Shown here: positions 36,335 to 45,096 of the stretch, piece after piece
Layout: each line of letters starts with the position of its first letter
How positions within the stretch are numbered: position 1 is the first letter of the stretch
Assembly: GCF_001676025.1 (NCBI RefSeq)
Contig: NZ_LZFW01000068.1
Coordinates: forward strand, 111,785-175,784
Source: Vibrio sp. UCD-FRSSP16_30
GTDB lineage: Bacteria; Pseudomonadota; Gammaproteobacteria; Enterobacterales; Vibrionaceae
DNA length: 64,000 nt
Direction: 5' to 3'
Made by a program: the position numbers and the translations under genes
The notes under the pieces: model-generated
The model's input: only the letters and a program-made list of their open reading frames with translations
Told to the model about the DNA's origin: nothing
Databases searched by the model: none

Positions 36335-37039
36335 CTATTGAGACTCAGCGTCAGATGACGGCTGATGTTGCGTCTCAAGTCTGCCTGATTTCATGCTAAA
36401 CACGCGATCACATCGCGCGGCAAGGGCGTTATCGTGAGTGACCATAATCAACGTTGTACCGTGCTGTTTATTCAGGCTAAAAAGTTGCTCTATGATATTT
36501 TGCGCGGTCTGCTGATCTAGGTTGCCTGTGGGTTCATCGGCAAACAATATTTGCGGGCTTAACATAAAGGCGCGAGCTAACGCGACGCGTTGCTGTTCCC
36601 CTCCGGACAATTCTGATGGTAAATGAGTGGCGCGGTTTTGCAGTCCAACGGAGGCAAGCAACTCTTTTGCTCTTGCTTGGTCTTCAGCCTCTCCCCTGAG
36701 CAAACAAGGAAGGGTTATATTTTCTAGTGCGGTTAGGCTTGGAATTAATAAGAAGCTTTGAAAAACAAATCCAATATATTGGCTACGTAAATCCGCTCGT
36801 TGCTCATCATCTAAACTCGATAGCGCATGACCAAGTAATGTGACCTCCCCTTGTGAAGGGACATCCAAGCCGGCTAACAATGTCATCAGCGTTGACTTGC
36901 CTGCGCCAGAGGCCCCAACAATTGCCACACTTTCACCCGCAACAATGTCTAAGTTTACATCTTGTAGGATTGTTAATTGTTCTTGTTTGGTAGACACTGT
37001 TTTAGTTAACGATTGAGCCTTAATTACGGATGTAGTCAT
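36335..37039 (-). CDS. ybbA: ABC transporter ATP-binding protein YbbA
   Basis: A LolD/MacB-type ATPase of about 234 residues. Visible are Walker [10 protein letters not shown], signature [14 protein letters not shown], Walker [13 protein letters not shown] and the switch His in MVTHD. I chose ATG at 37039; an upstream in-frame ATG at 37078 would add 13 residues inside tesA. The start codons of ybbA and tesA overlap within CATG, so each gene is translated outward from the same four bases. E. coli has a similar ybbA-tesA arrangement. Confidence 0.9.
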   Translation of the reverse strand: MTTSVIKAQSLTKTVSTKQEQLTILQDVNLDIVAGESVAIVGASGAGKSTLMTLLAGLDVPSQGEVTLLGHALSSLDDEQRADLRSQYIGFVFQSFLLIPSLTALENITLPCLLRGEAEDQARAKELLASVGLQNRATHLPSELSGGEQQRVALARAFMLSPQILFADEPTGNLDQQTAQNIIEQLFSLNKQHGTTLIMVTHDNALAARCDRVFSMKSGRLETQHQPSSDAESQ

Positions 37040-37640
37040 GATACGTTTGCTTTCCTTACTTGTTTTATTTCTTTCCATTAATGCCAGTGCTGGCCAGATT
37101 CTTGTTCTGGGTGATAGCTTAAGCGCCGGTTATCAAATGCCTATCGAGAAGGCTTGGCCTACGTTACTTCCTGATGAACTTGCCAAAAAAGGACATCAAA
37201 TGAGAATCATTAACGGTAGCATATCCGGAGATACGACCGGTAATGGTTTAGCGCGACTTCCTGCACTGCTTCAACAATATAATCCTGAATATGTGGTGAT
37301 TGAATTAGGTGCTAATGATGGTCTGCGTGGATTTTCACCAAAACTTATCCAAAATAACCTAATTAAACTGATCGATTTAAGCCAAGACAGCGGCGCAAAA
37401 GTCATCCTAATGCAGATACAAGTGCCACCCAATTATGGCAAACGTTATACGCAAGCGTTTGAGCAAGTCTATCCTACCGTAAGTAAACAAAAGAACACTG
37501 ATTTGATTCCATTTTTTCTAACCGAGATCATTACCAACCCCGATTTAATGATGGAAGATGGTCTTCATCCCACAGAGCAAGCTCAGCCTTGGATTGCTCA
37601 GTTTGTTGCCAAGCAAATCGATCCTATTCTGTCATTGTGA
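37038..37640 (+). CDS. tesA: Multifunctional acyl-CoA thioesterase I / protease I / lysophospholipase L1
   Basis: A 200-residue periplasmic GDSL hydrolase with a signal peptide (1-18, NASAG). Block I is LVLGDSLSAGY with the nucleophilic Ser, block II NGSISGDTTGNG, block III ELGANDGLRG, and block V DGLHP with Asp and His. Length matches E. coli TesA. It is divergent from ybbA with overlapping start codons. The MITE copy 2 lies about 40 bases past the stop. Confidence 0.93.
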   Translation: MIRLLSLLVLFLSINASAGQILVLGDSLSAGYQMPIEKAWPTLLPDELAKKGHQMRIINGSISGDTTGNGLARLPALLQQYNPEYVVIELGANDGLRGFSPKLIQNNLIKLIDLSQDSGAKVILMQIQVPPNYGKRYTQAFEQVYPTVSKQKNTDLIPFFLTEIITNPDLMMEDGLHPTEQAQPWIAQFVAKQIDPILSL

Positions 37641-37674
37641 ATGATATAACAAGACAAAAAATACATGTCACTTA

Positions 37675-37871
37675 ACTACATAGCTAGGGCGAACGCATAA
37701 GTGAACACTTATCAACCAATCATGTACATCATCTCCACAAGACGCCGTAAAATCATCCTTGATGGCTTCATTGTGGCATCCATGCCACAAATCCATGCAA
37801 CAAAGAGTTGTTCCGATAATGCACATGATTTTGTTCAAATAACGTTCGTGATCTCACCCTGACTACATAGC
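37675..37871. mobile_element. MITE-like element copy 2 with 10-bp target duplication
   Basis: A 177-bp copy (37685-37861) of the element at 12018-12181, flanked by the perfect direct repeat ACTACATAGC at 37675-37684 and 37862-37871. It differs from copy 1 by scattered substitutions and a 13-bp tandem duplication, ATCCATGCCACAA / ATCCATGCAACAA (37778-37803). The same termini (TAGGGCGAACG ... CTCACCCTG) and different target sequences show transposition, not segmental duplication. Confidence 0.88.
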
Positions 37872-38184
37872 CCCGTACGATTTCAGAAAATAGATAAGGT
37901 TTACTTCAAACGAATTACTAATAGTAAGAGAACTACGCGATTGGACTTGTGCAACACCCAGGATAATATATCGGCTGGACGACACTTATCCTTATAGTCG
38001 CTGAGTTATAGATAAAACTGGCATAGTAAGATCAGTTTGTCTGCATGAGAAAAAAATGAGTGTTAGTGCGTTGGATTAAACATAGGAGTAAAAACCAACG
38101 GTTATTTGTCTCTTTGAGTGACTTGTTGTGTGCCTATACGCTATACTGTACCAATTAACGTACATGTACACTATGGAGAAAAAT
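37872..38184. other. Non-coding stretch before the toxin-antitoxin pair
   Basis: About 310 bases with no convincing gene. The last 40 bases hold the antitoxin operator. Confidence 0.4.
38147..38170. promoter_or_regulatory. Probable YefM operator
   Basis: The core TGTACA at 38165-38170 lies in the palindrome GTACATGTAC, and a related TGTACC is at 38147-38152, 18 bp away. YefM of E. coli binds a pair of palindromes with the core TGTACA, so autoregulation is likely. Confidence 0.65.
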
Positions 38185-38436
38185 ATGGATGCTATAAGTT
38201 ACACGGCCGCTAGAGCAAATTTAGCGAGTACAATGACGAATGTCTGCAATGACCACGCACCCATTATTATTACACGTAAAAGTGAAGCGCCAGTTGTTAT
38301 GATGTCCTTAGAAGATTATAACTCTATGCAGGAAACGACATATTTACTAAGATCCCCTGCAAATGCTAGAAACCTTTTAGAATCAATCGCCGAGCTTGAA
38401 GCAGGAAAAGGTACTGAAAGAGAACTTCTTGGATGA
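38185..38436 (+). CDS. yefM: Type II antitoxin, Phd/YefM family
   Basis: An 83-residue antitoxin beginning MDAISYTAARANLASTMT, the Phd/YefM DNA-binding N-terminus, with the conserved VVMMSLEDYNSMQETTYLLRS. GGAG stands before ATG 38185; further upstream ATGs are unlikely. It overlaps the toxin start by four bases (ATGA). It would neutralise YoeB through its C-terminal tail and repress the operon at the TGTACA sites. Confidence 0.9.
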   Translation: MDAISYTAARANLASTMTNVCNDHAPIIITRKSEAPVVMMSLEDYNSMQETTYLLRSPANARNLLESIAELEAGKGTERELLG

Positions 38437-38693
38437 AGTTAACATTTTCAACAAAAGCTTGGGAGCAATACCTTTATTGGCAAACTACCGACAAAAAAAT
38501 ACTTAAACGTATTAATTTACTCATTAAAGACATTCAAAGAACTCCTCAAGAAGGCATTGGTAAACCCGAGCCTTTAAAGCATGGATTATCTGGGTATTGG
38601 TCACGACGTATAAACGATGAACATAGGATCGTTTATAAACATCAAGACGACACTATTCTAATTGCACAGCTCCGATACCATTACGGCACATAA
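38433..38693 (+). CDS. yoeB: Type II toxin, YoeB ribosome-dependent mRNA endonuclease
   Basis: An 86-residue RelE-superfamily toxin. KAWEQYLYWQTTDKKILKRI at the N-terminus, GIGKPEPLKHGLSGYWSRRINDEHRIVY in the middle, and the C-terminal LRYHYG carry the conserved Glu, Arg, His and Tyr of YoeB. The start overlaps the antitoxin stop. A hairpin with T-tract follows at 38752. It appears intact. Confidence 0.92.
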   Translation: MKLTFSTKAWEQYLYWQTTDKKILKRINLLIKDIQRTPQEGIGKPEPLKHGLSGYWSRRINDEHRIVYKHQDDTILIAQLRYHYGT

Positions 38694-38751
38694 TGCTACC
38701 AGCACCTGCCGGAGTGAATTGGCTGGCTTATTTGGCAGTTTGCTTAATTCG

Positions 38752-38778
38752 GTGGAGCTAATTTTCTCCACTCTTTTT
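38752..38778 (+). terminator. Intrinsic terminator of yefM-yoeB
   Basis: GTGGAG (38752-38757) and CTCCAC (38766-38771), with an 8-base loop followed by TCTTTTTAT. Confidence 0.7.
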
Positions 38779-38994
38779 ATGCTACCCGCATGAATTTTAA
38801 TTTATAAGTCATCGATATTTACTTCCACTTTGAGAAATAAGTAAAGTAGGCGTTACTCATTGAATAATGAGTAATACACGAATATTAGCATGAGAAACGA
38901 CGAAATTACTTGTTTCATCTATGCGTTAACACTATAACTAAAGGCACTGAAATGCTGGAGTAGAAACTTCTACGTTTTAATTAACAGTAGGGTA

Positions 38995-39070
38995 ATATCA
39001 ACGCCCGCTTAAGCGGAAAAAAATTGTTGGTTGTAATGTGGAGCGAAGCTTAACCAAGTGTTTTTGTTAC
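38995..39070 (-). repeat. attC-like integron recombination site
   Basis: Read on the minus strand, the site begins GTAACAAAAACA, has a TTGGTT / AACCAA inner stem, and ends TCCGCTTAAGCGGGCGTTGA. This end is the typical R'/L' arm of Vibrio attC sites, which usually ends GCGGGCGTTA. The left arm (L'') is degenerate. It lies directly downstream of the minus-strand 92-aa gene, as expected for a cassette. ATATCAAC recurs at 39499-39506, a candidate for the other cassette boundary. Confidence 0.5.
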
Positions 39071-39090
39071 GTTTAAAGATATTGCTATGT

Positions 39091-39369
39091 TTATTTAACG
39101 TACTCAAGAAATGCAATAACAGCTTGCACCACAGCTACGAGAACTAAAGCTCCAGTTAACCAATTTAATGCTTTAGTTGCCTCGCCAGAAGCTTTTGATG
39201 ATTTATTAAATGATTTTTCCAAATTATCGATTCTAGAATTTAATTTTTTTAATGACTCATTAACTTCTTTTGTAGCTTTAGATTGCTCTCCAATAGAATC
39301 CATTAAATCTTCTGAGCATCGAAAAAGAACTCCAGCATCAATTTTTCTACCATTATTGTTGCAATTCAT
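39091..39369 (-). CDS. Cassette-type hypothetical protein with coiled coil and C-terminal membrane helix
   Basis: A 92-residue protein with no recognised family. A polar N-terminus (MNCNNNGRKIDAGVLF) is followed by a heptad-like helical region (about 25-62, QSKATKEVNESLKKLNSRIDNLE) and a C-terminal hydrophobic helix (about 68-88, LNWLTGALVLVAVVQAVIAFL). The form resembles tail-anchored small proteins. It is followed on its strand by an attC-like site, so it may be an integron gene cassette. Function unknown. Confidence 0.65.
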   Translation of the reverse strand: MNCNNNGRKIDAGVLFRCSEDLMDSIGEQSKATKEVNESLKKLNSRIDNLEKSFNKSSKASGEATKALNWLTGALVLVAVVQAVIAFLEYVK

Positions 39370-39874
39370 ACTGAAAAATCCCTTGATTACATAGCTGCTC
39401 GATAATGTCCCAGTTCAAATTCGGCTTTGTGGTCACTATGCCAAGAGAACCTGCTGATAATTATCACTAAAATACACAGTTCAAAGTTAATTAGAGCCAT
39501 ATCAACTCGGCAAAGTTGCGCGTCTTGATGTAGCGGTCACTATAACCTTTTACTAAATGTCTTAATTTCAATACTTTAACAAATTTTCAGCATTTTATTG
39601 AATATAAATGTGAATATTTCTCAGTTTTCTCGCAATATTTCAAAAAACAACAATAACTGTATATAAGTTGATAGCAGTGAAGAAGCAACCTTTTATTGAG
39701 TTTATCCAAAAAATGAAACTACGTTACAAACGATACCAGTTATCTTTCGACCTAACTGTTCACTCTAGCCAACAATCTTTTTATTTACAGCTATCATTAA
39801 TGAATGGAATGCGCGTCTTTAATAGCTTTTATCTATAAAGCCTACGCTCAATACGATTCATCGATGGCAAGGTA
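39370..39874. other. Non-coding stretch upstream of the GAF-EAL gene
   Basis: 505 AT-rich bases. The cassette-like boundary ATATCAAC is at 39499-39506. Nothing else was recognised. Confidence 0.4.
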
Positions 39875-41797
39875 ATGGATTACGCTATGGCCAGAGTAAG
39901 CACGCAACAACTGGATGTCCCCAATAAGATCTTTTGCTCATGGCAAGATATGCTCGAGATCTTAAGTCAATTTGCACACGTTCCGGTGGCTATGATCAAC
40001 CGTCTTAATCAGAGCCAATTGGAGGTATTTTGCAGTAATCACAACGCTTCATCTCCGGTGAACGTAGGTGATGCTTTCGCCCTTGGCAGTCACCACTTTT
40101 GCGAAACTACCCTTAAAAACGATTCTATTTTAGTGGTGCCCGATCGTAGCGATGATCCGCTATGGCGAGATCTACCACTACCACTCAACGACAAAATAGT
40201 CGCTTATTTGGGAGTGCCTCTGCATTGGCCAAATGGTACACCTTTTGGCACTTTATCGATTCTCGATAATAAGCCTAATCACTTTAAAATTACCATAAGA
40301 GAGCTGCTTTCAGTGCTCAAAGATTCGGTAGAATCTCAACTGACCGTGATTTATCAAAACCAAAAACTGCAGTTAATCAACAAAGAGCTGCAATCTCGCA
40401 TACAAAACCGCACGGTGGAACTTGCCAACCTCAGCTTTCAACTAGATAAAGAATCCACTAAACGCAAACAGTTAGAGCGAGAAATACACTACCAACTGCA
40501 CCACGATACGGGTAGCGGTTTGCTGAATGCAAAAGCGTGGGAATTAGAAACTAATCGCATCGTCAATCAAGCTGACTTGTTTAATCAAGAAGTCGCCGTT
40601 TTCTATCTGGGGATCTGTAATGGACAGCGTATTCAAATTGAAATGGGGTCGGAAACTTTAGATCAGATTATTAAGCAGTTAAAAGATAAACTTGGGCAAC
40701 TGAGCCCGCATAAACAGCTTAGTGCACGCCCTCGCCCCAATGATATTGCGTTTACTCTATTGTCCCACAGCACCAGTAAAAATTACGATGCTATGATTCG
40801 CCAAATCATGGACATTACCTCCCAAGATTTTGATGTGCCATCGGGTAAGGTGCGCCTACAAGTGTATATCGGTGTCTCAATTAGTCATCCGCAGCGTAAT
40901 CAACAAAACCTTACCTTAACCGTGCAAGCCTTCCAAGCAATGCGTAATGCCCGAGAATCGGGTAAACGTATTTTGTTTTATGATGATAAACAAATAGAAA
41001 GTGGCACTCGGCTCAATCGACTTGAAAGCTACTTTATGGAATCGATTAAAGACGATGGTATTAAACTGTTTTATCAACCTCAAGTTTCACTGGAGAACAG
41101 ACAACTGCTCAGCGTCAGTACTTCCATTCGTTGGGACCACCCCATTTTAGGCAATGTCTCTGAGCTTTCGATCAGTCAGTTGTGCGAACAGCCCGAAATT
41201 GCGGATGCCCTATGTCACTTCATGTTGCGAAAATCCATCCGCACCGTCAAACAATGGCAACAAATCATTCCTAACTTTAGAGTCGCCATTAAGCTCAATG
41301 CCTGCCAATTAGCCTCCGTCGATCTCTGTCAATTTATTCGTCAATGGCTAGAGCAAGACAACCTGTCAGGCAGCGCTTTGGAAATTGAAGTCTCTGAAAA
41401 GCAATTATTTGCGAATGAATCGACACTGCTACCGGCATTAGAACAGCTGTCATCTCTTGGCATTTATCTGACCCTATGTGATTTTGGCCACGGACACGCC
41501 TCATTTAGTTACCTAAAACACAGCCCTTTTAAACGCATTAAAATCGACAAATCTTTTACCGCTAATTTGCAACACAGCGCTGAAGACCGCAGCTTCTTAT
41601 TCTCTTTAATGCAGATCACCGCAAAACTAGGTCTCGATACGGTGCTCACAGGAGTGACGACTAAAGAGCAAGAGAAGTGGTTATTTCAATTTGATACCCC
41701 ATTTGCGGAAGGATCAATGTATCACGGCCCTATGACCCGCAAAGATTTGGAACAAACCTTACATGAGCAAAGTAAAGCCAAGTTTATTCAAACATAA
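39875..41797 (+). CDS. GAF protein with degenerate GGDEF and EAL domains
   Basis: A 640-residue cytoplasmic protein. It has a GAF domain (about 20-165, with GVPLHWPNGTPFGTLSILD), a coiled-coil (about 165-205), a GGDEF-like domain (about 205-370) and an EAL-like domain (about 385-630). The GGDEF signature reads RPNDIAF and the EAL signature reads STSIR (usually EALLR). The DDFGTG loop is CDFGHG and the EGVET loop is TGVTT. Metal- and GTP-binding residues are therefore lost, so it is probably not a c-di-GMP enzyme but may bind or sense. A 15-bp tandem repeat begins at the last codons. Confidence 0.8.
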   Translation: MDYAMARVSTQQLDVPNKIFCSWQDMLEILSQFAHVPVAMINRLNQSQLEVFCSNHNASSPVNVGDAFALGSHHFCETTLKNDSILVVPDRSDDPLWRDLPLPLNDKIVAYLGVPLHWPNGTPFGTLSILDNKPNHFKITIRELLSVLKDSVESQLTVIYQNQKLQLINKELQSRIQNRTVELANLSFQLDKESTKRKQLEREIHYQLHHDTGSGLLNAKAWELETNRIVNQADLFNQEVAVFYLGICNGQRIQIEMGSETLDQIIKQLKDKLGQLSPHKQLSARPRPNDIAFTLLSHSTSKNYDAMIRQIMDITSQDFDVPSGKVRLQVYIGVSISHPQRNQQNLTLTVQAFQAMRNARESGKRILFYDDKQIESGTRLNRLESYFMESIKDDGIKLFYQPQVSLENRQLLSVSTSIRWDHPILGNVSELSISQLCEQPEIADALCHFMLRKSIRTVKQWQQIIPNFRVAIKLNACQLASVDLCQFIRQWLEQDNLSGSALEIEVSEKQLFANESTLLPALEQLSSLGIYLTLCDFGHGHASFSYLKHSPFKRIKIDKSFTANLQHSAEDRSFLFSLMQITAKLGLDTVLTGVTTKEQEKWLFQFDTPFAEGSMYHGPMTRKDLEQTLHEQSKAKFIQT

Positions 41798-41842
41798 ATT
41801 ATTCAAACATAATTTATACAAACTCAATTTATTCAAACATAG
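41783..41842 (+). repeat. 15-bp tandem repeat at the 3' end of the GAF-EAL gene
   Basis: Four 15-bp units, TTTATTCAAACATAA and variants, at 41783, 41798, 41813 and 41828. Units 1, 2 and 4 carry stops in the gene frame, so the real stop (41795-41797) is backed by duplicates. Confidence 0.9.
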
Positions 41843-41892
41843 ACAGCTAAGGGTTGGTATAATCAAGCATGCTTAAAATCTAGGGTTCCAAA

Positions 41893-43548
41893 ATGGATCT
41901 GCTTATATCAAAACTGAAAAAACTCGAAAAACAGAATTACCGCGCTTATCAACAGATCAAAGGAAGTTACGACTTTACTGACTTCACCCTACATATTGAC
42001 CAAGTTCAGGGCGACCCGTATGCCACAGCTTCTCGATTTAGAGCTGTCCGCCCTTGGTCTGTCACCGGTCTTGATTTTATTAAAGACAAATCACCGGCTT
42101 ATCAAATTGCCGCGCGTGATTTTATCGCTCGCACCTTGGCAGAGTATGCCAAGCAAGATAATGCCATCTCTGTTGGCACAACTGGACAAGTAGTACTGGA
42201 TAACACTGCGGTACTGTTTACCGATGAAGGCATTGAACTGCGTTTTCGTATTAATCTTCCTGCTGATGGTCGCTCTATTCTGGCTAAGAAAGCACTGAAC
42301 ATTATTACCTTTTACCTGCCAAAATATTTGCGTAAAGCGACGCTTTGGCGAGAATTGTCTCAAGAGCGCTTTACCCAACATTGCGAAGTAATTGAAGATC
42401 AACATGCCCTTAGACAACAATTAGCTGAGCACAACTTAGTCAGTTTTATTGCCGATGACGCTACTTTGCCGCGTCTAGCGGGTGATAGCGACATGCCGAT
42501 GAAAGATGCGGTGCCAATGCAATCTCCTGATGGTCTAAGCGTTACTTTACAAACCCCTAATCGCGGCGAAATTAGCGGTCTTGGTATTAAAAAAGGCATC
42601 ACTCTGATTGTCGGCGGTGGTTTTCATGGTAAATCCACCCTACTGAATGCGATTGAAAAATCCATTTATGACCATATCCCCGGTGATGGCCGTGAATATT
42701 GTGTCACAGACCCTCTTAGCATGAAAATTCGCGCTGAAGATGGTCGTTGCGTGCACAATTTAAATATTGCCAACTTCATCAATCATTTGCCAATGCAAAA
42801 ATCCACCACCGATTTTTCTACACAAGATGCTTCAGGTTCAACCTCACAAGCCGCTTGGTTACAAGAATCGATTGAGTCTGGCGCAAAAAGCTTACTCATT
42901 GATGAAGACACCTCAGCAACCAACTTCATGATTCGTGACGAACGCATGCAAGCATTAGTTGCTAAAGATGCCGAACCGATTACCCCGTTAGTGGACAGAA
43001 TTGCCGAGCTTCGTGATACACAAGGTATCAGCTCTATCATCGTTATGGGGGGCTCTGGTGACTATCTGGATGAAGCAGATTGCGTCATTCAAATGCACGA
43101 ATATCAGCCTGTTGATGTGACTTCAAAAGCAAAAGAGGTGATTAAACTCCACCCTAGCGCTCGCTCTCATGAATGTGAGCAACCTTTGCAACGCAGTCAG
43201 CCTCGCGCGTTTAACCGTGCTTGCTTGCAAACACTGTTAGCAGAAGGGAAATTTAGAGTTGGCGCAAAAGGCGTCACTTCACTGCGTTTTGGTAAAGAGT
43301 TTGTGGATATTACTGCGCTAGAGCAGTTGCAAACCTCTAATGAAGTGAATGCTATCGGTTGGCTTTGGTTCCAAATTGCGCAAGTTCCAGGTTGGAGTAG
43401 TGATGTTGGCGCGGAATGTCAGGCACTGATCATTGAGAAAAATTGGCATACCTTAATGCCAAATAATGGCGATTTGGCGAAACCAAGGATCTTAGACTTA
43501 CTTGCGATCCTAAACCGCCTACGCAAAGCCCAATTTAAAGCGGCTTAA
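41893..43548 (+). CDS. Predicted ABC-class ATPase (PF09818 type)
   Basis: A 551-residue soluble protein of the predicted ABC-class ATPase family (COG3044). The N-terminal region starts LISKLKKLEKQNYRAYQQIKG. The central P-loop is GGGFHGKSTLL, and LIDEDTSATNFMIRD is the Walker B-like segment. No membrane segments or transport partners exist. It has an intact length for the family. It is a single gene; the family's biochemical role is not established to my knowledge. Confidence 0.8.
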   Translation: MDLLISKLKKLEKQNYRAYQQIKGSYDFTDFTLHIDQVQGDPYATASRFRAVRPWSVTGLDFIKDKSPAYQIAARDFIARTLAEYAKQDNAISVGTTGQVVLDNTAVLFTDEGIELRFRINLPADGRSILAKKALNIITFYLPKYLRKATLWRELSQERFTQHCEVIEDQHALRQQLAEHNLVSFIADDATLPRLAGDSDMPMKDAVPMQSPDGLSVTLQTPNRGEISGLGIKKGITLIVGGGFHGKSTLLNAIEKSIYDHIPGDGREYCVTDPLSMKIRAEDGRCVHNLNIANFINHLPMQKSTTDFSTQDASGSTSQAAWLQESIESGAKSLLIDEDTSATNFMIRDERMQALVAKDAEPITPLVDRIAELRDTQGISSIIVMGGSGDYLDEADCVIQMHEYQPVDVTSKAKEVIKLHPSARSHECEQPLQRSQPRAFNRACLQTLLAEGKFRVGAKGVTSLRFGKEFVDITALEQLQTSNEVNAIGWLWFQIAQVPGWSSDVGAECQALIIEKNWHTLMPNNGDLAKPRILDLLAILNRLRKAQFKAA

Positions 43549-43590
43549 ATATATTAAGTAACGGTATTTTGTCGTCGCTTTATCAATAAC

Positions 43591-43627
43591 AAACAAGGCC
43601 CTATAACTATCTTATAGGGCCTTGTTT
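43591..43627. terminator. Bidirectional intrinsic terminator
   Basis: A perfect 16-bp stem, AAACAAGGCCCTATAA (43591-43606) with its complement at 43612-43627, loop CTATC. It lies between the convergent ATPase and viaA genes. Confidence 0.88.
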
Positions 43628-43641
43628 ATGTCTGTTTTACG

Positions 43642-45087
43642 CTAAAACTTCTTCACGAATCGCCCGACTAAGCCTGGGTGATAACTCCAATGGTGACTGA
43701 AAATATCCAGCAACGCAGGGTTGCCGTATTTTGATAGGCTCACCGCATGAAAACGATTATATCGCGCTTTAAGTGCCTCGACTTTCTGCACCATATCGTC
43801 GGTTTGTTTTGGCGCAATAAAATCAGACAGCACCACCATATCCGCGTTTAAAAACTTATCGGTATGCATTAAATCTATGCACTTTTGCAGTACAGGTTCA
43901 AAATCAGTACCGCCGTGAAAGGTGTATGAAAGAAAGTCACTGGCTTCACGCAGGCCATCTTTTCGCGTCAGTTCATAGGTAATTTGTTCGGTGGAGAACA
44001 TAATCACAAAACAATCTCGCTGCTCTGCCAGCGCAATCTGCATCAACGCAAAAGCGATGGCTTTCGCGCACTGTTCAGGAAATCCACTCATTGAGCCTGA
44101 GGCATCAACACAAACAATAAACGGCCCTTTTTCAAGATCGATCTCGCTTGAGCTAGGAGTATGAGCATTGATACGGCGCAACTTGCGAGACTTACCCGCA
44201 GTGCGATAATTCATTAGGCGTTTATCGACCAAGTGTTTATAAAAGATCACTTCCAGCTCAGGATAGGCCAGAAATAATGTTTCATTAGGTAGCATCTTGC
44301 TTAAATCGTCACTTTCATGGATCCCGACAATATCATCGGTTGCTTCATCAGACTGCTCTTCTACCATCTGTAATTCAGCGGCAGGAGTTTTTCGTAGTGA
44401 AGGATCATCAACTTGGCTTGCCATGCGCCCAAGCTCATTGGCAATTTCTTTTAAACCGCCATGTTTGCGTAAGAAATTGGCAGTTTTCGTCATGGTCGAA
44501 ACGTCAGTTCGGCTAAGGCGAGCGGCGGCCATATCCCATAATCGGCCCAGCTGGGCCTCATCACCCGCGTCACCAATTTGACTCATGTTCTTCATGTTTT
44601 CCATGCGATTGTATAAGTCATCGAGAAACTTCTGCTTATCTTGCTCTAACTCGTCAAGTTGCAGTTGCTTAATCGCGTTGTATAGAGACTTGTACCACTG
44701 ATCACAAAAGTAATGGGCAAACATTGGGTTGGCCGAGCTTTGCTGTCTTTCTAAAAGCAGTTTAGCGCTAGGGTAAAAAACACTTTTGCCTTTTAATTCA
44801 CACACCACTGAGCGAATATCTCGCTCAAACTGAACTTCATCCCAGTGAATGACTTTTTGATAAAGAGATAACTCTTCTTGTATCTGCTCGGACTCAGATA
44901 CTTTGTTCATGCGCTTTTTAACTGAGCCTTTCCATTTTCGTAAATGGTTTTTCACCGAAGCTTGCATGCCGGGTTTTTCTTGAGCGATAAGCACTTGGCT
45001 GCGGCCAATCAAGTCATTCACCGCAGTTTCTACCATTCCAGAATCGGCAACGGACATGGCTAGATTTAATGCATCAACACCCAGCAT
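43642..45087 (-). CDS. viaA: ViaA, VWA-domain partner of RavA
   Basis: A 481-residue protein (E. coli ViaA is 483). The C-terminal VWA domain has the MIDAS motif VDASGSMSG (about 323-331), followed by the Thr in GGTDF and the Asp of VVLSDF. The N-terminal half is helical. It stands nine bases after ravA, as in E. coli. RavA-ViaA has been linked to respiratory complexes and aminoglycoside sensitivity in E. coli. Confidence 0.93.
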   Translation of the reverse strand: MLGVDALNLAMSVADSGMVETAVNDLIGRSQVLIAQEKPGMQASVKNHLRKWKGSVKKRMNKVSESEQIQEELSLYQKVIHWDEVQFERDIRSVVCELKGKSVFYPSAKLLLERQQSSANPMFAHYFCDQWYKSLYNAIKQLQLDELEQDKQKFLDDLYNRMENMKNMSQIGDAGDEAQLGRLWDMAAARLSRTDVSTMTKTANFLRKHGGLKEIANELGRMASQVDDPSLRKTPAAELQMVEEQSDEATDDIVGIHESDDLSKMLPNETLFLAYPELEVIFYKHLVDKRLMNYRTAGKSRKLRRINAHTPSSSEIDLEKGPFIVCVDASGSMSGFPEQCAKAIAFALMQIALAEQRDCFVIMFSTEQITYELTRKDGLREASDFLSYTFHGGTDFEPVLQKCIDLMHTDKFLNADMVVLSDFIAPKQTDDMVQKVEALKARYNRFHAVSLSKYGNPALLDIFSHHWSYHPGLVGRFVKKF

Positions 45088-45096
45088 TATGCTCTC

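Larger units (their letters stand above)
38694..39090. other. Non-coding stretch between yoeB and the cassette-like gene
   Basis: 397 bases. It contains the yefM-yoeB terminator, a perfect 9-bp palindromic hairpin TTACTCATT / AATGAGTAA (38853-38874), and the attC-like site (38995-39070). Confidence 0.5.

Noticed and set aside
38853..38874. Perfect TTACTCATT/AATGAGTAA hairpin as an attachment site
   Set aside because: No second copy was found and it has no T-tract; left as an unexplained palindrome.
37678..39396. TACATAGCT occurring both at the MITE copy 2 target (37678) and at 39388, as if flanking the accessory spot
   Set aside because: Only nine bases, and the MITE has its own complete target duplication; chance is likely.
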